Origin: Syntrophus buswellii
Lineage (GTDB): Bacteria > Desulfobacterota > Syntrophia > Syntrophales > Syntrophaceae
Direction: 5' to 3'
Assembly: GCF_046097065.1 (NCBI RefSeq)
Contig: NZ_CP175563.1
Coordinates: 1,674,001-1,738,000 of the forward strand
Length of the DNA: 64,000 bases
Part shown: piece by piece, positions 1 through 8,923 of the stretch
Position numbering within the stretch: position 1 is the first letter of the stretch
Layout of the letters: every line of letters starts with the position of its first letter
Made by a program: the position numbers and the translations under genes
Notes under the pieces: generated by a model
Told to the model about the DNA's origin: nothing
Databases searched by the model: none
The model's input: only the letters and a program-made list of their open reading frames with translations

Positions 1-1898
1 TGTATGTCCTGAAACCGTTGGATTTCTCGATTTTTCCTTCCGTTCTTCTCATTGTCACCCTGTTGAGACTTTCCCTCAATGTCGCCTCGACCCGCATGAT
101 TCTTCTGCACGGCAATGAAGGAACGACAGCGGCCGGACAGGTGATCCACGCCTTTGGAACCTTCGTGGTTGGGGGAAATTACGTGGTCGGCTTCATCGTA
201 TTCGCGGTACTTGTGCTGATCAATTTCATCGTCATCACGAAAGGATCCACAAGGATCGCCGAAGTTGCCGCCCGATTCACCCTTGACGCCATGCCGGGCA
301 AACAGATGAGCATTGACGCCGACCTCAATGCCGGATTGATTTCAGACGCCGAAGCCCGGAGCAGGAGAAGCGACCTCGAAAAAGAAACCAACTTTTACGG
401 AGCCATGGATGGCGCCAGCAAATTCGTCCGGGGAGATGCCGTAGCGGGAATTGTCATAACGCTCATCAATGTCATCGGCGGACTCATCGTCGGTGTGATG
501 CAAAAGGGGATGCCTGCCATGGACGCCGCCAGAAATTATACCCTGCTGACGGTGGGAGACGGCCTGGTGACTCAGATCCCGGCGCTCATCGTTTCCACCG
601 CGGCCGGTATGCTGGTGACGAGATCAGCGGCCTCTTCAGACCTCGGTGAGGAATTGCGTCATCAACTGAAGGTGCAGCCGAAAGCCATCGCAACGGCGGC
701 AAGCATCATCCTGGTGTTCGCGCTCATTCCCGGCATGCCTAAGATTTCCTTTTTGCTGGTATCGGCGCTGATTGGTTACCTGGCCTATACGTTTTACCGG
801 TCTGCGGAGACATCCCAGGAAAGCGATGATGACCTGCTGCCCGCCGTTCCCGCGGAGGAGGAGCCGGAAGACCTGCTGACTCCCCTGGATCTCCTGGCGC
901 TTGAAGTGGGCTACGGCCTGATTCCCCTGGTAGACACGAACCAGGGAGGAGAACTGCTGGGAAGAATCAAGACGATGCGAAAACAGCTGGCCCTTGAGTT
1001 GGGGTTCATCGTGCCATCGATCCACATAAGAGACAATCTGCAATTGAACGCCAACCATTATTCCTTCATTCTCAAGGGCGTCGAAATTGCACGTGGTGAA
1101 CTGATGCTGGGCCATTTCATGGCCATCAAGACGGATGATCAAAACGTCAAGATCAAGGGAATTGAAACGAAAGAGCCGGCGTTCGGCCTTCCTGCGGTGT
1201 GGATATCCGACCGGGAAAAGGAAAGCGTCACCTCAAGGGGCTACGTCGTCGTCGATTCTCCGACGGTAATCACCACACACCTAATGGAAATCATCAAGAC
1301 GCACGCCGACGAATTGATGGGAAGGAAAGAAGTGCAGGCCCTTGTCGAAAATCTGAGCAAGTCATACCCCAAGGTCATCGATGATCTCGTACCGAAAACC
1401 GTCCCCTACGGAATCCTCCAGAAAGTGATTCAACGGCTGCTCAAGGAGCGGGTTTCCATTCGGGATCTTTATACCATTGTTGAAACATTGGCAGATTATG
1501 TGCCGATGACCAAGAATGTGGACCTCCTGACCGGCTATGTCCGCCAGGCTTTAGCCAGGACCATCACCAGGCAGTATCTGGATCAGAATGGCGGGCTGAC
1601 GGTCTTGATGCTTTCTCCGGATATTGAAGATACGATCAGCCAGGCCGTTCAGCACACGGAACATGAATCTTACATCAATCCAGATCCGGTCATGATCCGG
1701 AAGCTTGTGAACAACGTGCAGAAGCTGATCAGCCCCTTCACGACAAAAGGGCTTCAGCCGATTATTCTCTGCTCGCCTTCGATAAGAATCCATCTCAGGA
1801 ACATCATGGACAAATTCTTCCCGAATATCGTTGTTATCGCGCATAACGAAGTGATGCGCGAAACATCCATCAAATCCTTAGGCATGGTGGAGCTGTAA
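1..1898 (+). CDS. flhA: Flagellar export apparatus protein FlhA (5' end cut by window)
   Basis: FlhA is the large inner-membrane protein of the flagellar type III export gate; its cytoplasmic domain docks chaperone-substrate complexes. The reading frame is already open at base 3 (YVLKPLDF...), so the true start lies upstream; about 631 residues are present against about 690 in the family. Visible are the family-typical stretch LNVASTRMILLHGNEGT, the FHIPEP signature region (RFTLDAMPGKQMSIDADLNAG), further membrane segments, and the soluble C-terminal domain ending SIKSLGMVEL. It is followed by flhF with one base between stop and ATG, consistent with one transcript. Confidence 0.97.
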   Translation, partial: YVLKPLDFSIFPSVLLIVTLLRLSLNVASTRMILLHGNEGTTAAGQVIHAFGTFVVGGNYVVGFIVFAVLVLINFIVITKGSTRIAEVAARFTLDAMPGKQMSIDADLNAGLISDAEARSRRSDLEKETNFYGAMDGASKFVRGDAVAGIVITLINVIGGLIVGVMQKGMPAMDAARNYTLLTVGDGLVTQIPALIVSTAAGMLVTRSAASSDLGEELRHQLKVQPKAIATAASIILVFALIPGMPKISFLLVSALIGYLAYTFYRSAETSQESDDDLLPAVPAEEEPEDLLTPLDLLALEVGYGLIPLVDTNQGGELLGRIKTMRKQLALELGFIVPSIHIRDNLQLNANHYSFILKGVEIARGELMLGHFMAIKTDDQNVKIKGIETKEPAFGLPAVWISDREKESVTSRGYVVVDSPTVITTHLMEIIKTHADELMGRKEVQALVENLSKSYPKVIDDLVPKTVPYGILQKVIQRLLKERVSIRDLYTIVETLADYVPMTKNVDLLTGYVRQALARTITRQYLDQNGGLTVLMLSPDIEDTISQAVQHTEHESYINPDPVMIRKLVNNVQKLISPFTTKGLQPIILCSPSIRIHLRNIMDKFFPNIVVIAHNEVMRETSIKSLGMVEL

Positions 1899-1899
1899 G

Positions 1900-3069
1900 A
1901 TGCAGATTAAACGTTATGAGGTCCCCAGCGTTCAGGAAGCCATTGCCAGGATCAAAAAGGACCTCGGCCCAGATGCCATTATCCTGTCGACAAAAAAGAT
2001 AAAATCGGCCTGCGGACCCATGATGGAAGTTCTGGCGGCAAGAGAACTGGACGTTACCGAGGCGGCTGCCGATTCTCGTTCCGCTGAAGCCCCAAAAGAC
2101 ATACATATGGTTTCAGGAAGTCCGTCTTTCCGCCCTTCCCTTGACCTTGAAAAGAACGTTGAGGAGCTAAAAGGGCTTATCCGGGAGTTGAAAAATACTC
2201 GAGACTTACGAGCTGAAATTGAAGAGGTCAAAGACTCCATAAACACATTTTTTGATGTGCTCGGATTAAAGAGGAGCAAGACAGGCCAAAATGGAACGGA
2301 CGCAGTTTATTACACTTTGATTTCAAAGGGTATTTCCAAAGATAAAGCCTGGAGAGCCGTTGAGCGGATCAAAGAGGAATCCTCAAGTGGAACCATGGTC
2401 AATGAAGAGGCCTGCTTGGCGGCCGTCGAAAACTTTATTCAAAATTCGCTTCCGGCTGCAGATAATTCCGACAACGGCCAGCGAGTCAAGGTTCTCATTG
2501 GACCTACTGGCGTTGGAAAAACGACGACCCTGGCCAAGCTGTCCGCTTATCACGCCCTCAGCGAAAAGAAGTCTGTCGGGCTGATCACGACCGATACCTA
2601 TCGGATCGCGGCGGTCGATCAGTTGAAAACTTACGCCAGAATCATCGGCATTCCTCTCGAGATCGCATCAGGAAGCAGGGAGTTCAAAAATTCTCTCAGC
2701 CGGCTTGCCGACAAAGACGTGATCTTTGTCGATACGCCGGGAACCAGCAGGAACGACATGGTCAATTTGAAAAAGCTCCGTGAAACACTGGGCTCGGAAA
2801 CCCCCTTCGAGCCAAACCTTCTCATAAGCCTGACATCCAGCAAGGAGTGCATGCTGGACGTCGCATCGCGTTACAGAATGTTTGATTACAGCCGGATTAT
2901 TTTGACCAGGGCAGATGAGTGCATGCGCATCGGATTTCTTTGGGACATTCTTGATCGAATCGCCAGGCCGGTTTCCTACATCACAAATGGGCAGAATGTC
3001 CCTGAGGATATTGAAGAAGCAGATCCCCGGAAAATTGCACGATTGATCGTGGGCAGCGATTTGCATTAA
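1900..3069 (+). CDS. flhF: Flagellar biosynthesis SRP-like GTPase FlhF
   Basis: FlhF is a signal-recognition-particle-type GTPase that places and limits flagella at the cell pole. The N-terminal B domain (about residues 1-190) is followed by an NG GTPase domain. Its P-loop GPTGVGKTTT is near residue 201, the SRP-GTPase box DTYRIAAVDQLKTYA near 231, the G3 element FVDTPG near 277 and a G4-like TRAD near 334. At 389 aa the length is normal. The ATG starts one base after the flhA stop. It precedes the MinD-like flhG, its usual partner. Confidence 0.96.
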   Translation: MQIKRYEVPSVQEAIARIKKDLGPDAIILSTKKIKSACGPMMEVLAARELDVTEAAADSRSAEAPKDIHMVSGSPSFRPSLDLEKNVEELKGLIRELKNTRDLRAEIEEVKDSINTFFDVLGLKRSKTGQNGTDAVYYTLISKGISKDKAWRAVERIKEESSSGTMVNEEACLAAVENFIQNSLPAADNSDNGQRVKVLIGPTGVGKTTTLAKLSAYHALSEKKSVGLITTDTYRIAAVDQLKTYARIIGIPLEIASGSREFKNSLSRLADKDVIFVDTPGTSRNDMVNLKKLRETLGSETPFEPNLLISLTSSKECMLDVASRYRMFDYSRIILTRADECMRIGFLWDILDRIARPVSYITNGQNVPEDIEEADPRKIARLIVGSDLH

Positions 3070-3168
3070 CGATTTCTAACTCGCGGACGGGAAATAAAGA
3101 TTGAACAGAACCCCGAAGGGTAACTATTCTGAAAAAATTGAAACGTCAAAGGTTGTGAGAGGTATCTA

Positions 3169-4101
3169 GTGGATCAGGCTGAATCTCTTAGAGAGTTGAT
3201 GCGAGAGAAGAGTGCGGCAGAAGCCGCAACGCCTTCGGAAATCGCATCTACGAAAATGTTCTTCAGGAGAATAATTTCCGAGCGCGTCAGGACCATTGCC
3301 ATCACAAGCGGCAAAGGCGGGGTGGGCAAAACGAACATCACGGCGAATCTTGCATGCACCCTGGCTGGAATGAACAAAAAAACCCTTGTTCTTGATGCAG
3401 ATGCCGGATTGGCCAATATTGACGTTGTCCTGGGGCTTACCCCCAAATATAACCTCTACCACGTCCTGTCTGGAGAGCGTTCCTTGTCTGAAGTCCTCGT
3501 CTCCGGCCCCTGCGGCGTTAAGATATTGCCGGCCTCTTCCGGCATACAGGAAATGACGGATCTGTCGCGTGGCCAGAAGTTAACACTGCTGGAAGACCTC
3601 GATTCCATTGAAGAAAAACACGATTTCATGCTGATTGACACAGCGGCCGGGATTGCAAACAACGTCATGTACTTCAACATGGCGGCGCGGGAGATCATCG
3701 TTGTCGCCACTCCTGAACCTACCTCTCTGACGGATGCCTATGCCTTGATAAAAGTTCTCCAGCAGAGGTATGCGAAAAAGCGGTTCCGAATAGTGATCAA
3801 CATGGTCAGCAGTGCCGCGGAAGCCCGGAGTGTCTATCTGCGGTTGAGCCATGCAACGGAGCATTTCCTGAATGTCACCATCGAATATCTGGGATACATT
3901 CTTTACGATAAACGACTCCAGGAGGCTGTAAGGATGCAGAGGGCCTTTGTGGAACTTTATCCCCGCTCCGCGGCGAGCCTCTGCATAAAAAAGGTGGCTG
4001 AAAAGATCTGTAGCGAAAATCCTGAATACGACGAAAACGGAAACATCAGTTTTTTCGGAGATAAAAGTTTAGGAAATGAACGTAGAGCAAAAAGAACGTG
4101 A
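3169..4101 (+). CDS. flhG: MinD-like ATPase FlhG (FleN/YlxH), flagellar number regulator
   Basis: FlhG is a MinD/ParA-type ATPase that stimulates FlhF GTPase and controls flagellar number. The deviant Walker A motif SGKGGVGKT lies near residue 45, followed by VLDADAGLANIDVVLGL and DTAAGI. The start is GTG at 3169 preceded by AGAGG. The last 26 bases overlap fliA, so fliA translation is probably coupled to it. Length 310 aa fits the family. The N-terminal 30-odd residues carry the short basic and acidic leader usual for FlhG. Confidence 0.94.
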   Translation: MDQAESLRELMREKSAAEAATPSEIASTKMFFRRIISERVRTIAITSGKGGVGKTNITANLACTLAGMNKKTLVLDADAGLANIDVVLGLTPKYNLYHVLSGERSLSEVLVSGPCGVKILPASSGIQEMTDLSRGQKLTLLEDLDSIEEKHDFMLIDTAAGIANNVMYFNMAAREIIVVATPEPTSLTDAYALIKVLQQRYAKKRFRIVINMVSSAAEARSVYLRLSHATEHFLNVTIEYLGYILYDKRLQEAVRMQRAFVELYPRSAASLCIKKVAEKICSENPEYDENGNISFFGDKSLGNERRAKRT

Positions 4102-4795
4102 CGCCTTGATACTGAAATATCTTCCCTTCGCCAAAGCGGTGGTGGGGAGAATCGTATCGAGGCTGCCCATTGATGCCGGGGACAAGGAAGATCTGTTCAA
4201 TGTGGGGATCATGGGACTCATGTCCGCCATAGAACATTTTGATGACGAGAGAAATGTCCGATTTGAGACCTATGCCGGCATTAGAATTCGAGGCGCCGTT
4301 CTGGACGAATTGCGGGCAAGAGACTGGGTCCCCAGGAATGTGCGTAGCAGGGATCATGAAATAGCAAGGGCAATCTCAGAATTGCAGAAGAAGTTGGGAC
4401 GCCATCCGGAAGATCAGGAAATATCGGATCATATGGGGCTATCTCTTGAGGAATACTTTAAATATCTGGATGAATCACGTTGTCTTTCCCTGATCAGCAG
4501 CGAGGATTTGCCGGGGGATTATCTGGAGAAGTATTCCCGTTCCGATGTCATGAGAGCAGTCGATCAAGGCAGCGTTCTTGATTTAATCACAGATCGGGAA
4601 TTTAAAATCCAACTTAAGGAAGCCATCGAAAAGCTTCCGAATAAAGAACGCGTCGTCTTGACTTTGTATTATTACGAAGAGCTGACGATGAAGGAGATCG
4701 GCAGCGTCCTTGAATTAACGGAATCGAGGGTCTGCCAGCTTCATTCTCAGGCCATAATCCGGCTTAAGGCGGCGGTCAAAAAAATAAGCGGGTGA
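4076..4795 (+). CDS. fliA: Flagellar sigma-28 factor FliA
   Basis: RNA polymerase sigma factor for late flagellar genes (filament, FlgM). Region 2 reads RFETYAGIRIRGAVLDELRARDWVP, the FliA/WhiG hallmark, followed by region 3 (LGRHPEDQEISDHMGL) and region 4 with its helix-turn-helix (TMKEIGSVLELTESRVCQLHSQA). Length 239 aa is typical. The ATG lies inside the end of flhG. A matching sigma-28 promoter is visible upstream of flgM at 13627-13653, and FlgM, its anti-sigma factor, is encoded in the same cluster. Confidence 0.96.
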   Translation: MNVEQKERDALILKYLPFAKAVVGRIVSRLPIDAGDKEDLFNVGIMGLMSAIEHFDDERNVRFETYAGIRIRGAVLDELRARDWVPRNVRSRDHEIARAISELQKKLGRHPEDQEISDHMGLSLEEYFKYLDESRCLSLISSEDLPGDYLEKYSRSDVMRAVDQGSVLDLITDREFKIQLKEAIEKLPNKERVVLTLYYYEELTMKEIGSVLELTESRVCQLHSQAIIRLKAAVKKISG

Positions 4796-4884
4796 AGGCA
4801 TGGCCCGGTCAGTCCCGGATCCTCTGTACAACGCCATGGAACAGGGACAGGGGATGCCATGAACGTTTATCCTGATGCAGTCAC

Positions 4885-5454
4885 ATGAAACAGAAAGTTC
4901 AAATCGACGTTCTTGATGTAAGCCTCTTTGAGAGGGCAAACGATCTGGATTCCACCGGCGAATCCCCCTCCGGGGATCCGCCGGAGGGGAGCCCCGGAGG
5001 GAAGTGGCCAACATCGAAGAAGATCCTGATCGGCCTTTGCCTGATCCTAGTTTCTGCATCCCTGACGGCGGCGTTGTTTATTTTCGCATGGCCTACAAAA
5101 AAGCCGGATGGCCATGCCATCGGAAGGCAGGCCCTTTCGACTCAACAGGATCGCGAGCGATCCGCGGCGCTGCAGGACATGATCATCAGCTTCAAAGACC
5201 ACAGCGGAAAGGACAGACTGTTGGTCTGCTCTCTGGTGCTCGATGCGGGCTCTGACGACAGGTTTTTATCTCGGCAGCAGGTTGTCGATTTGAGAAAATT
5301 TGTTTATAAAATAGTTCTTGAGAAGCAAACAAAAGATCCGGCGGCGATGAGAGACAAAAACAGATTGAAGGATCACATAGTCCAGGAAATGAATCAGCGA
5401 TTCGGCAACAGGTTCTTATCCGGGATTTATTTTACTAAATTTGTTATTTTGTAA
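4885..5454 (+). CDS. FliL-like flagellar basal-body-associated membrane protein
   Basis: A 189-residue protein with a disordered, Pro/Gly-rich cytoplasmic N-terminus (residues 1-43), one membrane segment (about 46-68, KILIGLCLILVSASLTAALF) and a periplasmic domain. Its end, (N)QRFGNRFLSGIYFTKFVIL, matches the characteristic FliL C-terminus (usually ...VYFTEFVIQ). FliL associates with the stator around the MS ring. The overall sequence is too divergent for a firm gene name. It lies 89 bases after fliA and before a histidine-kinase-like gene, within the flagellar transcript. Confidence 0.7.
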   Translation: MKQKVQIDVLDVSLFERANDLDSTGESPSGDPPEGSPGGKWPTSKKILIGLCLILVSASLTAALFIFAWPTKKPDGHAIGRQALSTQQDRERSAALQDMIISFKDHSGKDRLLVCSLVLDAGSDDRFLSRQQVVDLRKFVYKIVLEKQTKDPAAMRDKNRLKDHIVQEMNQRFGNRFLSGIYFTKFVIL

Positions 5455-5499
5455 GACGCAAGCAGCAAGCTGGATTTTTTGTCAAACTGAACAAGAACT

Positions 5500-6297
5500 A
5501 TGACCGTGGGGGAATCGATTTTGAGCAACGAAAAAACGAAGCTGGAAGTTGCCCGCCAAGCGCTGGAAAGAGAATTTGAGTCTACCTTCATCAATGACCT
5601 GATGCCGGGCATTCTGCATAATTTTGCAAACCCTCTCAATGGAATCATGGGGCGATCGAGGCTGCTGGAAAGAAGGCTCAATGACTATCTCAAGAAAACA
5701 AATCCGCACGATCCGGAATGGATGGATCCGCTTGGGGCCGAGCAGACGAGACTGTTAAGCGACATCGCTTCCATCTGTAAGGAATCCGACCGTTTTTTTT
5801 ATATGTTCCAGGATCTGGCATCAAAGTTCTATGCCGTTGCGGACAGAAGACTTGATCAGATTAACCTGGAAGATCTTATAAGAAACGAGATTCGCTTTCT
5901 GGATTTTTATCTGGATTTCAAACATGAAGTAAAAAAAACCGTTAAGCCTGCAGGCGATCTGCCATTCGTATATGGGGTTTTGTCGGACTATTCCTATTGT
6001 TTTTCCGCCCTGTTCCGGGATGCCATGGGCAGGATGAAAAGGGGAGACAGAAAGGAATTGTCCATTGAAATGGTCCATACCCATCCCGTGATTTCAGTGT
6101 CGATTGAGGATACCGGTGCAGGGATCGACAATCCTGCGGACGATGCCGATTCCGCTCCGAGCTCAATGCCCCGACGTTCGGATGGAAATTTTGCATACAT
6201 TAAAACCATCTTCGATGAATATGGAATAAACTGCCTTTTTGAAGGCATGGAGGACAGGAACAGGATAACGATTGAATTCCCTGTGACAAAAAAATAG
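5500..6297 (+). CDS. Histidine-kinase-like protein of the flagellar cluster (degenerate ATPase domain)
   Basis: No sensor domain or membrane segment is visible. An H-box-like helix, ILHNFANPLNGIMGRSRLL, places a candidate phospho-acceptor His at residue 40, followed by a long helical dimerisation region and a HATPase-like C-terminal domain containing a G1 box, EDTGAGIDN. The N-box that normally carries the ATP/Mg-binding Asn is replaced by YCFSALFRDAMGRM, which has no Asn, and no clear G2 glycine box follows. It may therefore bind nucleotide poorly or act as a scaffold or phosphotransfer protein. A TTG at 5521 behind GGGGGAA is an alternative start. The position between FliL-like and other flagellar genes suggests a motility role (inference). 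Confidence 0.6.
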   Translation: MTVGESILSNEKTKLEVARQALEREFESTFINDLMPGILHNFANPLNGIMGRSRLLERRLNDYLKKTNPHDPEWMDPLGAEQTRLLSDIASICKESDRFFYMFQDLASKFYAVADRRLDQINLEDLIRNEIRFLDFYLDFKHEVKKTVKPAGDLPFVYGVLSDYSYCFSALFRDAMGRMKRGDRKELSIEMVHTHPVISVSIEDTGAGIDNPADDADSAPSSMPRRSDGNFAYIKTIFDEYGINCLFEGMEDRNRITIEFPVTKK

Positions 6298-6390
6298 CTT
6301 ACTGAACAGGGGACTGCCTTTTCCTGATTCCAATGAATCTCCAGGGCCGTTTCTGGCTTTGAGCGCCTCTTGGACCACGGGAGCCTTTCC

Positions 6391-6711
6391 ATGGTAAGAC
6401 CCATTGATATCCAGCAAATCGTATCGCAAGTGGAGGCCATTGAAAAGATCCATCATGTCCAAAAACAGCAATCCAGCATCCAGCAAAACTACATCGAGAC
6501 GCAGCTTAAGGAAGAGCAGAAGCTGGCCAGAGAGAAGGTCCAGGACTCTTCAAAAACAGAAAGGGCCCTGATCCGGGATAGAGAAGAGTCAACGAAACAC
6601 AATATGCCCCAGCGGAAGAGCCCCAGGACCCAAAAACAGGATGAGAATGCGGAAAACGAAGAAGACGGGAAATCGGCAGGGAAGGGGAAGTTCGTTAATA
6701 TCAAGATTTAA
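6391..6711 (+). CDS. Small coiled-coil protein of deltaproteobacterial flagellar clusters
   Basis: A 106-residue charged protein starting MVRPIDIQQIVSQ, nearly all predicted helix and coiled coil, rich in Lys, Glu and Gln, and ending GKFVNIKI. A longer reading from a TTG at 6370 is possible, but the ATG at 6391 has GGGAG eight bases upstream and the better start. I recall similar small proteins in flagellar operons of deltaproteobacteria, but no function is known to me. It is followed after 14 bases by the membrane/HTH gene. Confidence 0.65.
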   Translation: MVRPIDIQQIVSQVEAIEKIHHVQKQQSSIQQNYIETQLKEEQKLAREKVQDSSKTERALIRDREESTKHNMPQRKSPRTQKQDENAENEEDGKSAGKGKFVNIKI

Positions 6712-6725
6712 CGCCGGGATTTAAC

Positions 6726-7211
6726 ATGAATATCCAGTATTTGTTCGGATTCCAGATCGTAACGGACATCATGATATGCGCGGGGATCCTTGTGTTGTTG
6801 TTCAGGTTCCGTAAATACTTCAAGCCGGGTTCCACGGGACTCTCTGAAGACTCCATCAGTGAATTAAAGCAAATGCTTGCTGAGTCAAAACGGTTTTCCG
6901 ATCAGTTTCTTCAGGAACTGGAGCGGGGGAAGCGTGAAATGAAAGAACTCGCTTCATCGTTGGAGGAAAGGGAAAAAAAGCTGGATGATCTTCTGAAACA
7001 GGCCATGCGTTTCGACCATCTATCCATCACAGGGAATGCAAAAAAAACAGACCATAAAGAGAACGGAGATTGTTCTTCTGAGGAGCCCTATCGTAAAATT
7101 CTTGATCTGGCAGGACAAGGTTTGAATGAAGGGCAGATATCTCAGCAACTGGGACTTCCGGAAGGTGAAATCGAGCTGATCCTCAGTCTTTCCCGTGCCA
7201 GAAGCCGATAA
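6726..7211 (+). CDS. Membrane-anchored coiled-coil protein with C-terminal HTH-like segment
   Basis: A 161-residue protein with one N-terminal membrane segment (about residues 8-26, FQIVTDIMICAGILVLLF), a central coiled coil (about 45-95), and a C-terminal helix-turn-helix-like unit, YRKILDLAGQGLNEGQISQQLGLPEGEIELIL. This architecture is that of the DUF2802/DUF6115-type proteins found in flagellar operons. The HTH-like end on a membrane protein need not bind DNA. Stop and next ATG are five bases apart, so it is cotranscribed with the FliK-like gene. Confidence 0.65.
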   Translation: MNIQYLFGFQIVTDIMICAGILVLLFRFRKYFKPGSTGLSEDSISELKQMLAESKRFSDQFLQELERGKREMKELASSLEEREKKLDDLLKQAMRFDHLSITGNAKKTDHKENGDCSSEEPYRKILDLAGQGLNEGQISQQLGLPEGEIELILSLSRARSR

Positions 7212-7216
7212 GGTCC

Positions 7217-8377
7217 ATGTATCCAATTCACAAGCTGCCCCCAGGCAGTCCCGACTCTCCGGTCTTGACTCATTCGAGGCAAGCAGCAGAGGAGACACTC
7301 TCCCTGTCGAAGGGGGACGTCTTCCGGGCCCAGGTCGTACGAAAATTAAGCAGTCACGAAATCCTCATCGAGACCGGCAGGGGGATGTTGTCTGCCCAAT
7401 CCAACCATTCCTTTAACCGGGGAGACAGCATGCTTCTTAAAGTGGAAGAACTCCAGCCACAGATTCTGCTGAGCCTGGTTCAATCCTCCGAAGAGGCCTT
7501 CCACCCTGCCAAAAGCAACCTGGCAATGTTCCGATCCAGCCCCGATTCCCTGTTCAACGTGATAAGAAATGGCCTTGCGTTATGCGACGGCGATTTGCAA
7601 TCCCTCCTCCCCTTGCTTGAAAAAGCAGAAGCGGACTCTCTTCAACGAATGCTTTCTTCTCTTGTGTATTCAGAGAAAAGCCTGAACGACCCCCTTTTTA
7701 TCAAGCAGTTTATCATCAACCTGGGCTTCCTGGTTGAGAAATCCCTGAGAAGATTCTCATCCGGTTACACGGAAAAGGAGGATGACCTCCGGAATTCTTC
7801 GGCAAAAACCTTAAAAGACCTTTTGTCTCGCCTTTCTGTAAGAATGCGCCCGCTTCTGTCCGGCGCAACGGGTTCCGAGTTGAATCCCGGCCTCCTGAAG
7901 GCCCTTGAAAATCTGGTCACCTATGCCGACGATGCGCTGGAGGCAATTTACAACCACCAGGTGATCAATGTCATTGGCCAGGAGGAGGAACAGGGCTATT
8001 ACTTCCAGATTCCCGTAAAATCTTCGGAGCATTTGACCATGGCCGATCTGTTCGTAGACCTGAAGGGTCAAAAATCAAAGAACCTTCCTGATCGGTTTCG
8101 CTTTGTCGTGTTCGTGACCATGGACGCATTAGGCGACCTGATGGTGGATGTCAACTGCAGGCAGAAAAAGGTATGGGGCACCTTTAAATGCAGCCATGTC
8201 GATTCGGATCGTTTTCTACAAAAGTCTTTGGAGATTCTGAACGACCGGATGACCTCTGCGGGATACAGTCAGGCTAACTTTACGGTCTGCCGATGCAGCC
8301 GTCTTGCTGAAGAGAAACTCGATTTTATCAACAATCGGGTCATCTATTCAAAAAAAATCATTAACTGTTTTGCCTGA
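7217..8377 (+). CDS. FliK-like flagellar protein (hook-length-control family, divergent)
   Basis: A 386-residue protein. The N-terminal part (GDVFRAQVVRKLSSHEILIETGRG...GDSMLLKVEEL) is a small beta domain like that preceding many FliK homologues. The C-terminal 120 residues (FRFVVFVTMDALGDLMVDVNCRQKKVWGTFKCSH...) have the pattern of the Flg_hook domain of FliK, in which a beta hairpin is followed by a helix (FLQKSLEILNDRMTSAGY). It would determine hook length or assist substrate switching with FlhB. The next gene is a free-standing FlhB C-terminal domain, a known companion of such proteins. The call is from family pattern, not close identity. Confidence 0.65.
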   Translation: MYPIHKLPPGSPDSPVLTHSRQAAEETLSLSKGDVFRAQVVRKLSSHEILIETGRGMLSAQSNHSFNRGDSMLLKVEELQPQILLSLVQSSEEAFHPAKSNLAMFRSSPDSLFNVIRNGLALCDGDLQSLLPLLEKAEADSLQRMLSSLVYSEKSLNDPLFIKQFIINLGFLVEKSLRRFSSGYTEKEDDLRNSSAKTLKDLLSRLSVRMRPLLSGATGSELNPGLLKALENLVTYADDALEAIYNHQVINVIGQEEEQGYYFQIPVKSSEHLTMADLFVDLKGQKSKNLPDRFRFVVFVTMDALGDLMVDVNCRQKKVWGTFKCSHVDSDRFLQKSLEILNDRMTSAGYSQANFTVCRCSRLAEEKLDFINNRVIYSKKIINCFA

Positions 8378-8381
8378 TCCA

Positions 8382-8675
8382 ATGGAAGAAACAAAAAAAA
8401 GAAGGGTTGCCGCAGCGATAAGATATGACGGTTCCCGTGATGCGGCGCCACGAGTAACGGCCAGGGGGCAGGGGATAATCGCCGATAACATCATAGAATT
8501 GGCTATGAAAAACGGCGTTCCCATCAAAAATGACCCCGAGCTTGTTCAGATCCTCAGCAAGCTGGACATTGATAAACAAATCCCGGAAGAATTGTATCGA
8601 GCCGTAGCAGAAATTCTTTCGTTCATCTATGCGGTAAACTCCGATTATCGTGATCATTCCCAAGGGTTATCCTAA
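8382..8675 (+). CDS. Free-standing FlhB C-terminal-domain protein (FhlB/FlhX)
   Basis: A 97-residue soluble protein matching only the cytoplasmic domain of FlhB: AAAIRYDGSRDAAPRVTARGQG, then IIELAMKNGVPIKNDPELVQILSKLDIDKQIPEELYRAVAEILSF. In FlhB this domain sets export specificity and sits after the NPTH autocleavage site, which is absent here. Free-standing copies are known as FhlB or FlhX and can substitute for the cleaved FlhB fragment. The ATG at 8382, four bases after the FliK-like stop, is preferred over an upstream in-frame start at 8304 inside the previous gene. Confidence 0.9.
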   Translation: MEETKKRRVAAAIRYDGSRDAAPRVTARGQGIIADNIIELAMKNGVPIKNDPELVQILSKLDIDKQIPEELYRAVAEILSFIYAVNSDYRDHSQGLS

Positions 8676-8923
8676 GGGGAAAATATTTCCAGGCTATCCC
8701 CCAAAAAAGGGAGAAAATCTTTCACCTCTTTCCCCTCCAGATCCAAATCTGCTATCCAGGTGATCCATCCGCTTCCAGAACCGCAAAATCGTGCAGAATT
8801 CACATCGTAATAACCATTTATTATAAGCTACTTAGCGAGTTACCGCCCATGGATTCGCCCTGTTAATTCTATCTGGTTCACATATTGCAATTCTCCATCG
8901 AAAACAGTTACGGAGCGGGGCTT
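8676..8923 (+). other. 248-bp gap between the fliA block and the flgF operon
   Basis: No gene seen. The only clear element is the sigma-54 site at 8873-8889. Short G/A-rich and C/T-rich stretches occur at 8676-8755, but no convincing terminator hairpin with a T tract was found. Confidence 0.6.
8873..8889 (+). promoter_or_regulatory. Sigma-54 (-24/-12) promoter of flgFGAHIJ
   Basis: CTGGTTCACATATTGCA matches the sigma-54 consensus YTGGCACRNNNNTTGCW at every position except the C and A after TGG. The GG and GC dinucleotides are exactly 10 bases apart. Transcription would start near 8900, giving a leader of about 24 bases that contains the GGAG before the ATG at 8924. This placement also rules out the TTG at 8885 as the flgF start, because it lies inside the -12 element. 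Confidence 0.75.

Noticed and set aside
8885..8923. TTG-initiated extension of flgF
   Set aside because: The TTG lies within the -12 element of the sigma-54 promoter, so it would precede the transcript start.
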